Source of the DNA: 13-2-20CM-68-14 sp051955535
Lineage (GTDB): Bacteria; Actinomycetota; Thermoleophilia; Gaiellales; Gaiellaceae
Assembly: GCA_051955535.1 (NCBI GenBank)
Contig: JBQCGP010000024.1
Location: forward strand, 35,257 to 99,256
DNA: 64,000 bases
Direction: 5' to 3'
Shown: in pieces, positions 24,271-32,828 of the stretch
Layout: each line of letters starts with the position of its first letter
How positions within the stretch are numbered: the first letter of the stretch is position 1
The notes under the pieces: model-generated
What the model saw: only the letters and a program-made list of their open reading frames with translations
The model's database searches: none
Told to the model about the DNA's origin: nothing
Program-made: the position numbers and the translations under genes

Positions 24271-24814
24271 GCTGACTCACGACCAGCTCGGCGTCGCGCT
24301 GCGCGAACACGCCTACCTCGAGGGCGACTTCGTGCTGCGTTCGGGTCGCCGCTCCCGCTACTACCTCGACAAGTACCGGTTCGAGACGCGGCCGGACCTG
24401 CTCGGCCCGCTCGGACAGCGGATCGCCAAGGCCGTCGCCGAGCACGAGCCCGACGCCGTCCGCCTCGCCGGCCCCGAGCTCGGGGCCGTACCGCTTGCCG
24501 CGGCCGCGTCGCTCGCCTCCGGCCTGCCCTTCCTGATCGTCCGCAAGGACGCCAAGGAGTACGGGACCGCGAACCGTCTCGAAGGCATCTTCGAGGCGGG
24601 CGATTGCGTCTGCCTCGTCGAGGACGTGATCACCTCCGGCGGCGCCGCCGTGGAGGCGGTCGAGGCGCTCCGCGAGGCGGGCCTCGCCTGCCGCACTGCT
24701 GTCTGCGTCGTCGATCGCGAGGAGGGTGGAGCGGACGCGCTCGCTCGGCTCGCGGTCAAGCTTTGGCCCTTATTTCGAGCTTCCGAGCTCTTGGCGGGTG
24801 AAAAATCCCCGTAA
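24260..24814 (+). CDS. pyrE: Orotate phosphoribosyltransferase
   Basis: Joins orotate to PRPP to make OMP in pyrimidine synthesis. The 184-residue protein has the PRPP-binding loop VCLVEDVITSGGAAVEAVEAL, the catalytic-loop region IVRKDAKEYGTANRLEG, and FVLRSGRRSRYYLDKYRF near the N-terminus. TTG 24260 is used because it precedes the first conserved helix and lies at an 11-nt overlap with the upstream gene. pyrF is encoded 477 nt downstream, separated by the HU gene. Confidence 0.94.
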   Translation: MQAELTHDQLGVALREHAYLEGDFVLRSGRRSRYYLDKYRFETRPDLLGPLGQRIAKAVAEHEPDAVRLAGPELGAVPLAAAASLASGLPFLIVRKDAKEYGTANRLEGIFEAGDCVCLVEDVITSGGAAVEAVEALREAGLACRTAVCVVDREEGGADALARLAVKLWPLFRASELLAGEKSP

Positions 24815-24824
24815 AACGGGATGG

Positions 24825-24853
24825 TTGAGCCAAAACGCCGACCCTGGTAGGGT
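24825..24853 (+). promoter_or_regulatory. Sigma70-type promoter of the HU gene
   Basis: TTGAGC (24825-24830) and TAGGGT (24848-24853) are separated by exactly 17 nt. This is the clearest -35/-10 pair in the window and gives a leader of about 40 nt that contains a strong ribosome-binding site. Confidence 0.75.
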
Positions 24854-24883
24854 CTGGCGCGGTCCCAAGCCTGTAAACACAGC

Positions 24884-24893
24884 AGGAGAGGAG
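24884..24893 (+). promoter_or_regulatory. Ribosome-binding site AGGAGAGGAG of the HU gene
   Basis: Purine-rich site ending 5 nt before GTG 24899; it fixes this start codon. Confidence 0.75.
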
Positions 24894-24898
24894 AGCAA

Positions 24899-25207
24899 GT
24901 GACCAAGCAGGAGTTCGTCGATCGGGTGGCGCAGAAGGCCAATATGGGCCGTCGCGAAGCGGGCGAGGCAGTCGACGCCGTGATCGACACGATCACGGAC
25001 GCCTTGAAGAACCGCGAAGAGGTCGCATTCACAGGGTTCGGCAAGTTCTCCACGCAGCACCGCGCGGCGCGCCAGGGGGTCAACCCACGGAACCCCAGCG
25101 AGAAAGTTCAGATTCCGGCGGCCTGGGTGCCCAAGTTCTCGGCCGGGAGTTCGCTCAAGCAGGCCGTGCGCGGCAGTGGCGGCGACGGCGGCGGCGGGAT
25201 GATGTAG
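24899..25207 (+). CDS. hup: HU-family nucleoid DNA-binding protein
   Basis: A 102-residue histone-like protein that bends and compacts DNA as a dimer. The helical N-terminus MTKQEFVDRVAQKANMGRREAG, the EVAFTGFGKFSTQHRAARQGVNPRN arm with the Pro of the intercalating loop, and FSAGSSLKQAV at the end match HU. The short glycine-rich tail (GSGGDGGGGMM) is an extra. It has its own promoter, ribosome-binding site and terminator, so it is a single-gene, highly expressed unit. Confidence 0.96.
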   Translation: MTKQEFVDRVAQKANMGRREAGEAVDAVIDTITDALKNREEVAFTGFGKFSTQHRAARQGVNPRNPSEKVQIPAAWVPKFSAGSSLKQAVRGSGGDGGGGMM

Positions 25208-25234
25208 CCAGCGGGTCTCCGCTCCGAAACCATT

Positions 25235-25264
25235 GAAGGCCGCCTCCGGGCGGCCTTCGTTCTT
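25235..25264 (+). terminator. Rho-independent terminator after the HU gene
   Basis: Stem GAAGGCCGCC (25235-25244) pairs with GGCGGCCTTC (25249-25258) over a 4-nt loop, followed by GTTCTT. Confidence 0.85.
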
Positions 25265-25277
25265 CCGGGCCGCTGGC

Positions 25278-25283
25278 TAGGCT
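25278..25283 (+). promoter_or_regulatory. -10-like TAGGCT, leaderless start of pyrF
   Basis: TAGGCT ends 7 nt before ATG 25291. It follows the HU terminator directly and no Shine-Dalgarno sequence is convincing. Confidence 0.55.
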
Positions 25284-25290
25284 GGAGTCG

Positions 25291-26199
25291 ATGCAAGTCG
25301 AGACCCCGTCTGCGACCAGAACCTTCGCCGACCGGCTCGCCCAGGCGGTCGAGCGCAAGCGATCGCAGCTGGTCGTCGGTCTCGATCCGCGGCTCGACCT
25401 GCTGCCGGTGGAGCTGCGCGGGGACTCGCACGTGGCGCGGAGCGCCGCCGCCGACGCGGTCGCCCGCTTCTGCTGTGGGATCGTCGATGCGGTCGCGCCG
25501 CACGCGGTCGCCGTCAAGCCGCAGCTCGCGTTCTTCGAGGCGCTGGGCGCGGACGGCCTGCGGGCCTTCGAGGAAACCTGCGAGTACGCACGCGCCGCCG
25601 GCCTTCTCGTCCTCGCCGACGCGAAGCGCGGGGACATCGGCTCGACTGCGCGGGCCTACGCCGCGGCCTACCTCGAGGGCGAGAAGCCCGTCGCCGACGC
25701 GATGACGGTCAACCCGTACCTCGGCCGCGACTCCCTGGAGCCGTTCTTCGGCGCCTGCCGGCGCCATGGCGGCGGCGTCTTCTGCCTCGTCAAGACGTCG
25801 AACGAGGGCGGCAGCGACGTGCAGGACGTGCGGCTGAGCGACGGCGGGGTGCTCTGGCAGCACGTCGCGAGGCTCGTCGCGGAGTGGGGCGAGGACCTCG
25901 TCGGCGAGCACGGGCTCTCCAGCGTCGGCGCCGTCGTGGGCGCGACGCACCCGCGCGCGATCGGCGAGGCGCGACGGCTGCTGCCGCGTTCGATCCTGCT
26001 CCTACCGGGCGTCGGCGCGCAGGGTGCGTCGCCGGCCGACGTCGCGCGCGCGTTCACAAGCGGCCCGGCCAGCGCGCTCGTCGCCGCTTCTCGCAGCGTC
26101 ACGTACGACTTCCGCCAGAGCGGCGAGGACTGGCGCACCGGCGCCTCGCGCCAGGCCGCCCGGCTCAAGAGCGAGATCTGGGCCGCCTCCGGCTGGTAG
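25291..26199 (+). CDS. pyrF: Orotidine 5'-phosphate decarboxylase (type 2)
   Basis: Decarboxylates OMP to UMP. The 302-residue length and LVLADAKRGDIGSTARAYA catalytic motif (Asp-Ala-Lys-Arg-Gly-Asp) are those of the longer, type 2 bacterial enzymes. VVGLDPRLDLLPVEL at the start, AVKPQLAFFEALG and the phosphate-binding LLLPGVGAQGASP near the end are in the correct order. Together with pyrE this gives the last two steps of UMP synthesis. Confidence 0.95.
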   Translation: MQVETPSATRTFADRLAQAVERKRSQLVVGLDPRLDLLPVELRGDSHVARSAAADAVARFCCGIVDAVAPHAVAVKPQLAFFEALGADGLRAFEETCEYARAAGLLVLADAKRGDIGSTARAYAAAYLEGEKPVADAMTVNPYLGRDSLEPFFGACRRHGGGVFCLVKTSNEGGSDVQDVRLSDGGVLWQHVARLVAEWGEDLVGEHGLSSVGAVVGATHPRAIGEARRLLPRSILLLPGVGAQGASPADVARAFTSGPASALVAASRSVTYDFRQSGEDWRTGASRQAARLKSEIWAASGW

Positions 26200-26200
26200 T

Positions 26201-26206
26201 TACTCT
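26201..26206 (+). promoter_or_regulatory. -10-like TACTCT before the carboxypeptidase gene
   Basis: TACTCT ends 6 nt before GTG 26213; there is no ribosome-binding site in the 13-nt gap after pyrF. Confidence 0.45.
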
Positions 26207-26212
26207 TTCGCC

Positions 26213-27331
26213 GTGAAGCGACCGCTGGTCGTTGCCGCAGCGGCTCTTGCGCTCGCGACCCCCTCGCTTGCCGCGCTCCCGCGGGTGCATGCGCGCGCGT
26301 ATCTCGTCGAGGACGGCCAGACGGGACAGGTGCTCGCGCAGTACCGCGCGCATGCCCGGGTCCCGATCGCGAGCATCACGAAGCTGATGACCGTGCTCCT
26401 GACGCTCGAGCACACGAAGCCGAGCGACGTGGTCACGGTTGCGCCGGGCGCGGCCGCCGTGGGCGAGTCGTCGATCGAGCTGCGCGCGGGCGAGCGGATC
26501 ACGGTGCGCGACCTGCTCGAGGGCGCGCTGATCCAGAGCGCAAACGACGCGGCCGACGCGCTCGCGTACTACGTCGGGCACGGCAACGAGGCCCGCTTCG
26601 TCGCGATGATGAACGCCCGCGCCCGGCAGCTCGGACTCCGCGACACGCACTACGACCGGCCGGACGGGCTCGACGCGCCCGGACACGTCTCGAGCGCACA
26701 CGACGTGACGAAGCTCGCGCGGATGCTGATGCGCCGCGCAATCGTGCGGTCGATCGTTCGCCGCCAGACCGCCGACATCTCCGGGGGGCGCGTCCTCCAC
26801 ACCTGGAACGACCTCCTCGGCACCTTCCCCGGCGTCTTCGGCGTCAAGACCGGCCACACGTCGGCCGCCGGCTGGAACGAGGTCGCGTCGCTTGACCGCG
26901 GCGGCGTCGTCATCTACGCGACGATCCTGGGCTCGCCCGACCGCCCGACGCGGAACGAGGACCTGACGACGCTTCTTCGCTGGGCGCTGACGCGCTACCG
27001 GCGCGTGCCGGTCGTGCGTGCGGGCCACGTCTTCGCGAAGGTTCAGGTCGGTTACGGGCAGTCGCCCGTAGGACTCGTGCCGGCCCGCGGCCTGACCCGC
27101 CCGGTGCGGATCGACCAGCCGGTCGTGCAGCGTGTCGTCAGCCAGACGGTGGCCACGCTCCCGGTTCGTCGAGGGCAGCCGCTCGGAGAGATCCGCATCT
27201 ATCAGGGGCCGCGCCTCGTCGCCCGCGACGCGCTCGTCGCCGAGCGAACGGTGCAGCGGCCAGGCGTGTTCGGGCGCGCGGGGTACTACGCGGGCCGTAC
27301 GGTGCACCACGTGTGGGGCTGGTTCTCGTGA
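26213..27331 (+). CDS. D-alanyl-D-alanine carboxypeptidase (peptidase S11, DacA-like)
   Basis: Trims the terminal D-Ala of peptidoglycan stem peptides outside the membrane. A signal peptide (KRPLVVAAAALALATPSLA) covers residues 2-20. The penicillin-binding triad is complete: S54-x-x-K57 in ASITKLM, S109-A-N111 in QSANDAADAL and K212-T-G in GVKTGHT. A C-terminal region of about 120 residues (after 255) corresponds to the DacA beta domain. The GTG at 26213 is preceded by a TACTCT hexamer. The stop overlaps the kinase gene start (GTGA). Confidence 0.93.
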   Translation: MKRPLVVAAAALALATPSLAALPRVHARAYLVEDGQTGQVLAQYRAHARVPIASITKLMTVLLTLEHTKPSDVVTVAPGAAAVGESSIELRAGERITVRDLLEGALIQSANDAADALAYYVGHGNEARFVAMMNARARQLGLRDTHYDRPDGLDAPGHVSSAHDVTKLARMLMRRAIVRSIVRRQTADISGGRVLHTWNDLLGTFPGVFGVKTGHTSAAGWNEVASLDRGGVVIYATILGSPDRPTRNEDLTTLLRWALTRYRRVPVVRAGHVFAKVQVGYGQSPVGLVPARGLTRPVRIDQPVVQRVVSQTVATLPVRRGQPLGEIRIYQGPRLVARDALVAERTVQRPGVFGRAGYYAGRTVHHVWGWFS

Positions 27332-28287
27332 TCGTCACGGTGACCCTCAACGCGGCGCTGGACCGCACGCTCACCGTCCCGAACTTCCAGCGTGGCCAGC
27401 GCCACCGCGCCAGCCAGGGGTTGACCCTGGCTGGTGGCAAGGGGATCAACATCGCGCGCGGGCTGAAGCGTCTCGGCGTCCCCGTGGTCGCGACCGGGCT
27501 GGTCGGAGGTCGGACCGGCATCCGGATCGTCGAGGAGCTGACCGGCGAGGCGATCCTCAACGACTTCGTACGGATCGAGGACGAGTCGCGCACGTCGACG
27601 GCTGTCGTCGACCCGACCGCACCGACGTACACCGAGATCAACGAGTGGGGCCCGGCGGTGCGGCCCGAGGAGCTCCAGATGCTGATGGAAAAGCTCGCCT
27701 ACCTCGCGCAGGGCGCGGAGGCAGTCGTCTTCGCCGGCTCGTTGCCGCGGGACGTCGACGAGGGCTTCTACGGCGAGGCGATCCGCGAGGTCAACCGGCG
27801 CGGGATCTTGACCGTGCTCGACTCGGCCGGGCAGCCGCTGCGGCTCGGCGCGCAATCCGAGCCGTTCCTCGTCTCGCCCAACCAGAACGAGGCGGAAGGG
27901 CTCGTCGGGCAGGAGTTCAACGAGGACGAAGACTTCGTCTTCGGGCTCAACGCGATCGCCGAGCAGGGCGCGCGCAACGTCCTGATCACGCAGGAATCGG
28001 GTTGCTGGGCGCTGCTTCGCAAGGAGCGGATCGTTCACCGCTACCGGGCGCGGGCTCCGAGCATCGAGCCGGTCTCGGTCGTCGGATCCGGCGACGTGCT
28101 GCTGGCGGCCTACCTCGTTGCGCATCTCAAGGGCGAGCAGCCCGAGGATGCCCTCCGCACGGCGGTCGCGACCGGCACGGCTTCGACGCTCGAAGTCGGC
28201 GCCGGACGCTTCGAGCAGCGGGAGGCCGACCGCCTCTCGAGCGCCGTCGAGGTCGTCGAGCTGGAACCCGTCGCCAGTCGGCGCTAG
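27328..28287 (+). CDS. PfkB-family sugar-phosphate kinase (1-phosphofructokinase-like)
   Basis: A 319-residue ribokinase-superfamily enzyme that phosphorylates a sugar phosphate. Motif 1 is GGKGINIARGLKRLG, and the catalytic-base motif is VVGSGDVLLAAYL (Asp of GSGD). The VTLNAALDRTLTV start and EFNEDEDF/NQNEAEGL stretches are those of the FruK/LacC group, so fructose-1-phosphate or tagatose-6-phosphate are the likely substrates. No PTS or fructose gene is adjacent. The GTG start overlaps the upstream TGA. Confidence 0.88.
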   Translation: MIVTVTLNAALDRTLTVPNFQRGQRHRASQGLTLAGGKGINIARGLKRLGVPVVATGLVGGRTGIRIVEELTGEAILNDFVRIEDESRTSTAVVDPTAPTYTEINEWGPAVRPEELQMLMEKLAYLAQGAEAVVFAGSLPRDVDEGFYGEAIREVNRRGILTVLDSAGQPLRLGAQSEPFLVSPNQNEAEGLVGQEFNEDEDFVFGLNAIAEQGARNVLITQESGCWALLRKERIVHRYRARAPSIEPVSVVGSGDVLLAAYLVAHLKGEQPEDALRTAVATGTASTLEVGAGRFEQREADRLSSAVEVVELEPVASRR

Positions 28288-28290
28288 TCT
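28285..28290 (+). promoter_or_regulatory. -10-like TAGTCT, leaderless start of the GH25 gene
   Basis: TAGTCT contains the TAG stop of the kinase gene and ends 7 nt before TTG 28298. Confidence 0.45.
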
Positions 28291-28297
28291 TTCGCGG

Positions 28298-29290
28298 TTG
28301 CGCCGCCGCTTTCTCCTGCTTCTAGCCCTTTTCGGGGTCGCGTCGCCGGCCGTCGCGGCACCGTTCGTGCGCGGGATCGACGTCTCGCATTGGAAGGGCT
28401 CGATCGCGTGGGCGCGTGTCGCGCACGGCGGTTACCGGTTCGCGTTCGCGGAAGCCACGAACGGCTTTGCCGTCGATCCGACGTTCCCGCGTAATCGCAG
28501 TGGCGCGAAGGCTGCCCGCATCGCCTTCGGCGGGTTCCACTTCGCGCGTCCCGCCGGCTGGACCCCCGGCGGAGTGATCGCGAACGCGGTGATGCAGGCC
28601 GACTTCTTCGTCTCGGTGGCCCAGCCACAGACGGGCGAGCTCGCGCCGGTGCTCGACCTCGAGCGGACGGGCGGGCTCTCGCCGGCCTCGCTGCGGACTT
28701 GGACGAGCGCCTGGCTCGACGAGGTGCAGCAGAAGGTGGGAATCCGGCCGACGATCTACGCGTCGCCGACCTTCTGGCGCCATGCGGTGGGTAACGCGAG
28801 CGTCTTCGCGGCCGCGGGCTCGAGCCTCTGGGTCGCCCACTGGCACGTCACCTCGCCGCGCGTTCCCGCCTCGGACTGGGGTGCGAGCGGCTGGACATTC
28901 TGGCAGTGGACGGACTGCAGCCATGTCCCCGGGATCAGGGGCTGCGTCGATGGAGATCGCTACCGCGACACACGCGTCGCCTCGGCGATCATGCCGCCTC
29001 AGCCCGTCGCGATCGACACCCCCACGGTGAGCGGTGTCCCGCAGACCGGCCAGGTGCTCAGCGCGTCGACGGGTACCTGGCAGGCCGACCCCGCGCCGAC
29101 CCTCGCCTACCGCTGGCAGCGGTGCACCGACACGACGGCGGCGAAATGCGTCTGGATTCCGAACGCCGTCACGTCCACCTACACGGTTGCGGCGGCCGAC
29201 GTCGGGTCGACGCTGCGCGCCGTCGTCACGGCGACGAGCCGCGCCCGCTCGGCGGATTCGGCGTCGCCGGCGGTTCCTGTCGACGCGTAA
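28298..29290 (+). CDS. Secreted GH25 lysozyme (muramidase) with C-terminal Ig-like domain
   Basis: Cleaves the N-acetylmuramic acid-N-acetylglucosamine bond of peptidoglycan. A short signal peptide (RRRFLLLLALFGVASPAVA) precedes the catalytic barrel: GIDVSHWKG (first Asp), FAFAEATNG, FGGFHFARP, PVLDLERTGG (catalytic DxE) and FWQWTDC at the end. After about residue 235 comes a beta domain (PTVSGVPQTGQVLSASTGTW to VTATSRARSA) typical of wall-associated Ig-like repeats in Actinomycetota. TTG 28298 is chosen because TAGTCT lies 7 nt ahead. Confidence 0.92.
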   Translation: MRRRFLLLLALFGVASPAVAAPFVRGIDVSHWKGSIAWARVAHGGYRFAFAEATNGFAVDPTFPRNRSGAKAARIAFGGFHFARPAGWTPGGVIANAVMQADFFVSVAQPQTGELAPVLDLERTGGLSPASLRTWTSAWLDEVQQKVGIRPTIYASPTFWRHAVGNASVFAAAGSSLWVAHWHVTSPRVPASDWGASGWTFWQWTDCSHVPGIRGCVDGDRYRDTRVASAIMPPQPVAIDTPTVSGVPQTGQVLSASTGTWQADPAPTLAYRWQRCTDTTAAKCVWIPNAVTSTYTVAAADVGSTLRAVVTATSRARSADSASPAVPVDA

Positions 29291-29309
29291 TTCCGTCAAA
29301 CCTCGTTGC

Positions 29310-29315
29310 TACCAT
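29310..29315 (+). promoter_or_regulatory. -10-like TACCAT, leaderless start of guaB
   Basis: TACCAT ends 10 nt before TTG 29326; there is no purine-rich site upstream of that codon. Confidence 0.5.
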
Positions 29316-29325
29316 CGGTCGCCAG

Positions 29326-30840
29326 TTGGCAGTTGACCTGACGCCGGAGACGATCGAGCGCCTCGTCCAGCTCGATCGGAAGTTCGCGCGTGAGGGGCTG
29401 ACGTTCGACGACGTGCTCTTGGTCCCGGCCGAGTCGGCCGTGCTGCCGAACGAGGTCTCGACCGCGACGCGCTTGACGCGCGGCATCTCGCTCGAGATCC
29501 CGATCCTTTCGGCGGCGATGGACACCGTCACCGAGGCGCGCCTGGCGATTGCGCTTGCGCGCGAGGGCGGGTTGGGAATCCTGCACCGCAACCTCTCGAT
29601 CGAGGAGCAGGTCGCCGAGGTCGACAAGGTCAAGCGCTCGGAGTCGGGCATGATCGTGGAGCCCGTGACGCTGCCGCCCGATGCGCCGGTGGCCGCGGCG
29701 CTCGACCTGATGGCGCGCTACCACATCTCCGGCGTGCCGATCACGGACGAGGCCGGGCGGCTGGTCGGGATCCTGACGAACCGCGACCTTCGCTTTCGAG
29801 ACGAAGGGGCAGAGCAGCCGGTCTCGGCGCTGATGACCGGCCGCGACCTCGTCACGGCTCCGGTGGGGACGACGCTCGAGGAGGCGCGCGCGATCCTGCA
29901 CCGGCACAAGATCGAGAAGCTGCCGGTCGTCGATTCGGAGGGGCGTCTCAAAGGCCTGATCACCGTCAAGGACATCCGCAAGCAGATCGAGTTTCCGCGT
30001 GCTACGAAGGACGAGCGGGGGCGCCTTCGCGTCGGCGCAGCGGTCGGCGTCGGCGCGGATGCGGACGACCGTGCCGCCGCGCTGGCCGAGGCCGGCGCCG
30101 ACGTGCTGGTCGTCGATACGGCGCACGGCCACTCGCAGAACGTCGTCGACATGGTGCGCCGACTGAAGGCGCGCTGGGACGGCGAGGTGATCGCCGGCAA
30201 CATCGCCACCGCCGAGGCGGCCGAGGCTCTGATCGACGCCGGCGCGGACGCGATCAAGGTGGGGATCGGGCCGGGGGCGATCTGCACCACGCGCGTCGTC
30301 GCCGGCGTCGGCGTGCCCCAGGTGACTGCCATCTACGAGTGCGCGCGGGCGGCCGAGCCGCACGGCGTGGCGGTGATCGGAGACGGCGGCCTCTCGTCGT
30401 CCGGAGACGTGGCGAAGGCGATCGCGGCCGGCGCGGACACGGTCATGACCGGTGGGCTCCTGGCCGGAACGGACGAGGCGCCGGGGGAGGTGATCCTCGC
30501 CGGCGGCGAGCGCTTCAAGGAGTACCGCGGCATGGGCTCGCTCGGCGCGATGAAGGCGCGCGGGTTCTCCAAGGACCGGTACTTCCAGGGCGACGTCGAG
30601 GACGTCGACAAGCTCGTCCCCGAGGGAATCGAGGGCCGTGTGCCTTACAAGGGCCCGGTCGCGAACGTGCTCCACCAGCTCGTCGGCGGTCTTCGGCAGG
30701 CGATGGGCTACTGCGGCGCTGCGACGATCGAGCAGATGAAGGACGCGACCTTCGTTCGCATCACCGGCGCGGGCCTGCGCGAGAGCCACCCGCATTCGCT
30801 GACGACGATCGCCGACGCGCCGAACTACAGGATCGGCTGA
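29326..30840 (+). CDS. guaB: IMP dehydrogenase
   Basis: Oxidises IMP to XMP with NAD, the committed step to GMP. The 504-residue protein has GLTFDDVLLVPAES at the start, two CBS domains in the middle (about 105-225, with YHISGVPITDEAGRLVGILTNRD and HKIEKLPVVDSEGRLKGLITVKD), the catalytic cysteine in GIGPGAICTTR and the flap MGSLGAMKARG. TTG 29326 is the first start near the conserved N-terminus and lies 10 nt past TACCAT. The TGA overlaps the guaA ATG by one base. Confidence 0.96.
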   Translation: MAVDLTPETIERLVQLDRKFAREGLTFDDVLLVPAESAVLPNEVSTATRLTRGISLEIPILSAAMDTVTEARLAIALAREGGLGILHRNLSIEEQVAEVDKVKRSESGMIVEPVTLPPDAPVAAALDLMARYHISGVPITDEAGRLVGILTNRDLRFRDEGAEQPVSALMTGRDLVTAPVGTTLEEARAILHRHKIEKLPVVDSEGRLKGLITVKDIRKQIEFPRATKDERGRLRVGAAVGVGADADDRAAALAEAGADVLVVDTAHGHSQNVVDMVRRLKARWDGEVIAGNIATAEAAEALIDAGADAIKVGIGPGAICTTRVVAGVGVPQVTAIYECARAAEPHGVAVIGDGGLSSSGDVAKAIAAGADTVMTGGLLAGTDEAPGEVILAGGERFKEYRGMGSLGAMKARGFSKDRYFQGDVEDVDKLVPEGIEGRVPYKGPVANVLHQLVGGLRQAMGYCGAATIEQMKDATFVRITGAGLRESHPHSLTTIADAPNYRIG

Positions 30841-32414
30841 TGGGTGAAGTCGTCCGCCTGCCAACCCCCGAGCCGACGGGGGAGGAGCGGCCTGTGCTGG
30901 TCGTCGACCTCGGTGGCCAGTACTCACAGCTGATCGCGCGACGCGTCCGCGAGTGCCGGGTCTTCTCGGAGCTCGTCGGCCACGGCATCTCTCCCGAGGA
31001 GGTGCGGGCGCGCAACCCGCTCGCGCTTGTGCTGAGCGGCGGGCCGGCGTCGGTGTACGCGGACGGCGCGCCGCGCGTCGACCCGGGCATCTACCGGCTC
31101 GGCGTACCGACGCTCGGCATCTGCTACGGGATGCAGCTGATGGCGCAGGATCTCGGCGGCACGGTCGAGCGGACCGGCGTCTCCGAGTTCGGCAAGACGG
31201 AGGTTCGCGTCCACGAGGGCGCGCTCTTCGCCGGACTGGGCGAGGAGCAGACGACCTGGATGTCGCATCGCGACTCGGTGACAGCGCCGCCGCCGGGCGC
31301 CCGCGTGGTTGCGGGCTCGGAGACGACGCCGATCGCCGCCTTCGAGGATCCTGGGAACGGCCTCTACGGCGTCCAGTTCCACCCTGAGGTCGTGCACACG
31401 GTGTCCGGAACGGAGGTGCTCAAGAACTTCCTGTATTCCGTCGCCGACGCGCCCGCGACCTGGACGGCGGCGGCGGTGATCGAGGAGCAGGTCGAGCGGA
31501 TCCGCGCGCAGGTGGGCTCGGAACGGGTGCTGTGCGCGCTGAGCGGCGGCGTCGACTCGGCGGTCGCGGCGTTGCTCGTCCACAAGGCGGTCGGCGACCA
31601 GCTGACCTGCGTCTTCGTCGACCACGGCCTGCTGCGAAAGGACGAGGCTGCGCAGGTCGTCGAGACCTTTCGCGGACACTTCCACGTGCCGCTCGTCCAC
31701 GTGGACGCGGCCGAGCGGTTCCTCGAGCGGCTCGACGGCGTGGACGATCCGGAGGAGAAGCGGACGCGCATCGGCGAGGAGTTCATCCGCGTCTTCGAGG
31801 CCGAGGCGCGCAAGCTGGGCGCCGTCAAGTACCTCGTCCAGGGCACGCTCTACTCGGACGTGATCGAGTCCGGCGGCACCGAGGGCGTCGCGGCGAAGAT
31901 CAAGTCGCACCACAACGTCGGCGGCCTCCCGGCCGACATGGAGATGGAGCTCGTCGAGCCGCTTCGGCTCCTCTTCAAGGACGAGGTGCGGCGGGTCGGC
32001 GAGGAGCTCGGTCTGCCGGAGAGGATGGTCTGGCGCCACCCGTTCCCCGGGCCGGGGCTGGCGATCCGCATCATCGGCGAGGTCACCCGCGAGCGGCTCG
32101 CGATCCTGCGCGAGGCCGATTCGATCCTGCTCGAGGAGATCCGGCGCGCCGGGCTCTATCGCGAGCTTTGGCAGTGCTTCGCGGTGCTGCCGGCGATCCG
32201 CTCCGTCGGCGTGCAGGGCGACGAGCGCACGTACGCGTATCCGATCGTGATCCGCGCCGTGACGTCGGAGGACGCGATGACGGCGGACTGGGCGAGGCTT
32301 CCCTACGAGCTGCTGGAGACGATCTCGAGCCGGATCGTCAACGAGATCCCGGCGGTAAATCGGGTCGCGCTCGACCTTTCGTCGAAGCCGCCGTCGACGA
32401 TCGAGTGGGAGTAG
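30840..32414 (+). CDS. guaA: GMP synthase (glutamine-hydrolysing)
   Basis: Converts XMP to GMP with glutamine-derived ammonia. The N-terminal class I glutamine amidotransferase domain has LGICYGMQLM (nucleophile Cys) and YGVQFHPEVVHT (His, Glu). The PP-loop domain has CALSGGVDSAVAALL, and the C-terminal dimerisation domain ends with VNEIPAVNRVALDLSSKPPSTIEWE-like residues typical of GuaA. 524 residues, full length. ATG 30840 overlaps the guaB stop (TGATG), so the two steps to GMP are translationally coupled. Confidence 0.97.
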   Translation: MGEVVRLPTPEPTGEERPVLVVDLGGQYSQLIARRVRECRVFSELVGHGISPEEVRARNPLALVLSGGPASVYADGAPRVDPGIYRLGVPTLGICYGMQLMAQDLGGTVERTGVSEFGKTEVRVHEGALFAGLGEEQTTWMSHRDSVTAPPPGARVVAGSETTPIAAFEDPGNGLYGVQFHPEVVHTVSGTEVLKNFLYSVADAPATWTAAAVIEEQVERIRAQVGSERVLCALSGGVDSAVAALLVHKAVGDQLTCVFVDHGLLRKDEAAQVVETFRGHFHVPLVHVDAAERFLERLDGVDDPEEKRTRIGEEFIRVFEAEARKLGAVKYLVQGTLYSDVIESGGTEGVAAKIKSHHNVGGLPADMEMELVEPLRLLFKDEVRRVGEELGLPERMVWRHPFPGPGLAIRIIGEVTRERLAILREADSILLEEIRRAGLYRELWQCFAVLPAIRSVGVQGDERTYAYPIVIRAVTSEDAMTADWARLPYELLETISSRIVNEIPAVNRVALDLSSKPPSTIEWE

Positions 32415-32510
32415 CTGCCAGAGGATCCTCCGGGACGCAAGGGGTAGATGGCTGCGTAGATCGTCCGGCCTTGAGCGTTTAGCGTCGCGACCTGCGGCTA
32501 CGCATCGGGG

Positions 32511-32675
32511 ATGACACAGTTCGAGCAGGAAAACGACCTCGGCCACGGCGGCGGAGAGGTGGACGAGGAGACGCTGAGCGAGGCCTGGGCCGAGCGCGAA
32601 CGGCGGCCCGGCCGCGACGATCACGCCGCGCAGGAATCGCCGCACGTCGACGAAGACGTCGAGCGTCGCACCTGA
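32511..32675 (+). CDS. Small acidic hypothetical protein (54 residues)
   Basis: ATG 32511 opens 54 codons rich in Glu, Asp and Arg (for example EVDEETLSEAWAERERRPG) with G or C in most third positions, which favours a real gene. No membrane segment, cysteine or known motif is seen. TACGCAT lies just upstream and could be a weak -10 for a leaderless mRNA. It stands alone between guaA and the convergent phospholipase D-like gene. The 96 nt before it and the 153 nt after it hold nothing I can name, apart from a perfect palindrome GTGGAC-T-GTCCAC at 32727-32739. Confidence 0.45.
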   Translation: MTQFEQENDLGHGGGEVDEETLSEAWAERERRPGRDDHAAQESPHVDEDVERRT

Positions 32676-32828
32676 AGCTTCGAGGTCTCGTCGCCGCCTC
32701 GGCCCGCGGCCGTTGCGCGCTCCGCGGTGGACTGTCCACTCGAACCGCCGCAAGCGGACATGGCAACTGCAACAAAAGCGTGACGATTCGTCGGCCTGCG
32801 GGTCGCAGAACCGTCCGAAAGGGCAGAC

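Noticed and set aside
32725..32760. tRNA-like TTCGA stretch on the minus strand
   Set aside because: The flanking bases do not form a T-stem or an acceptor stem. No tRNA was found in the window.
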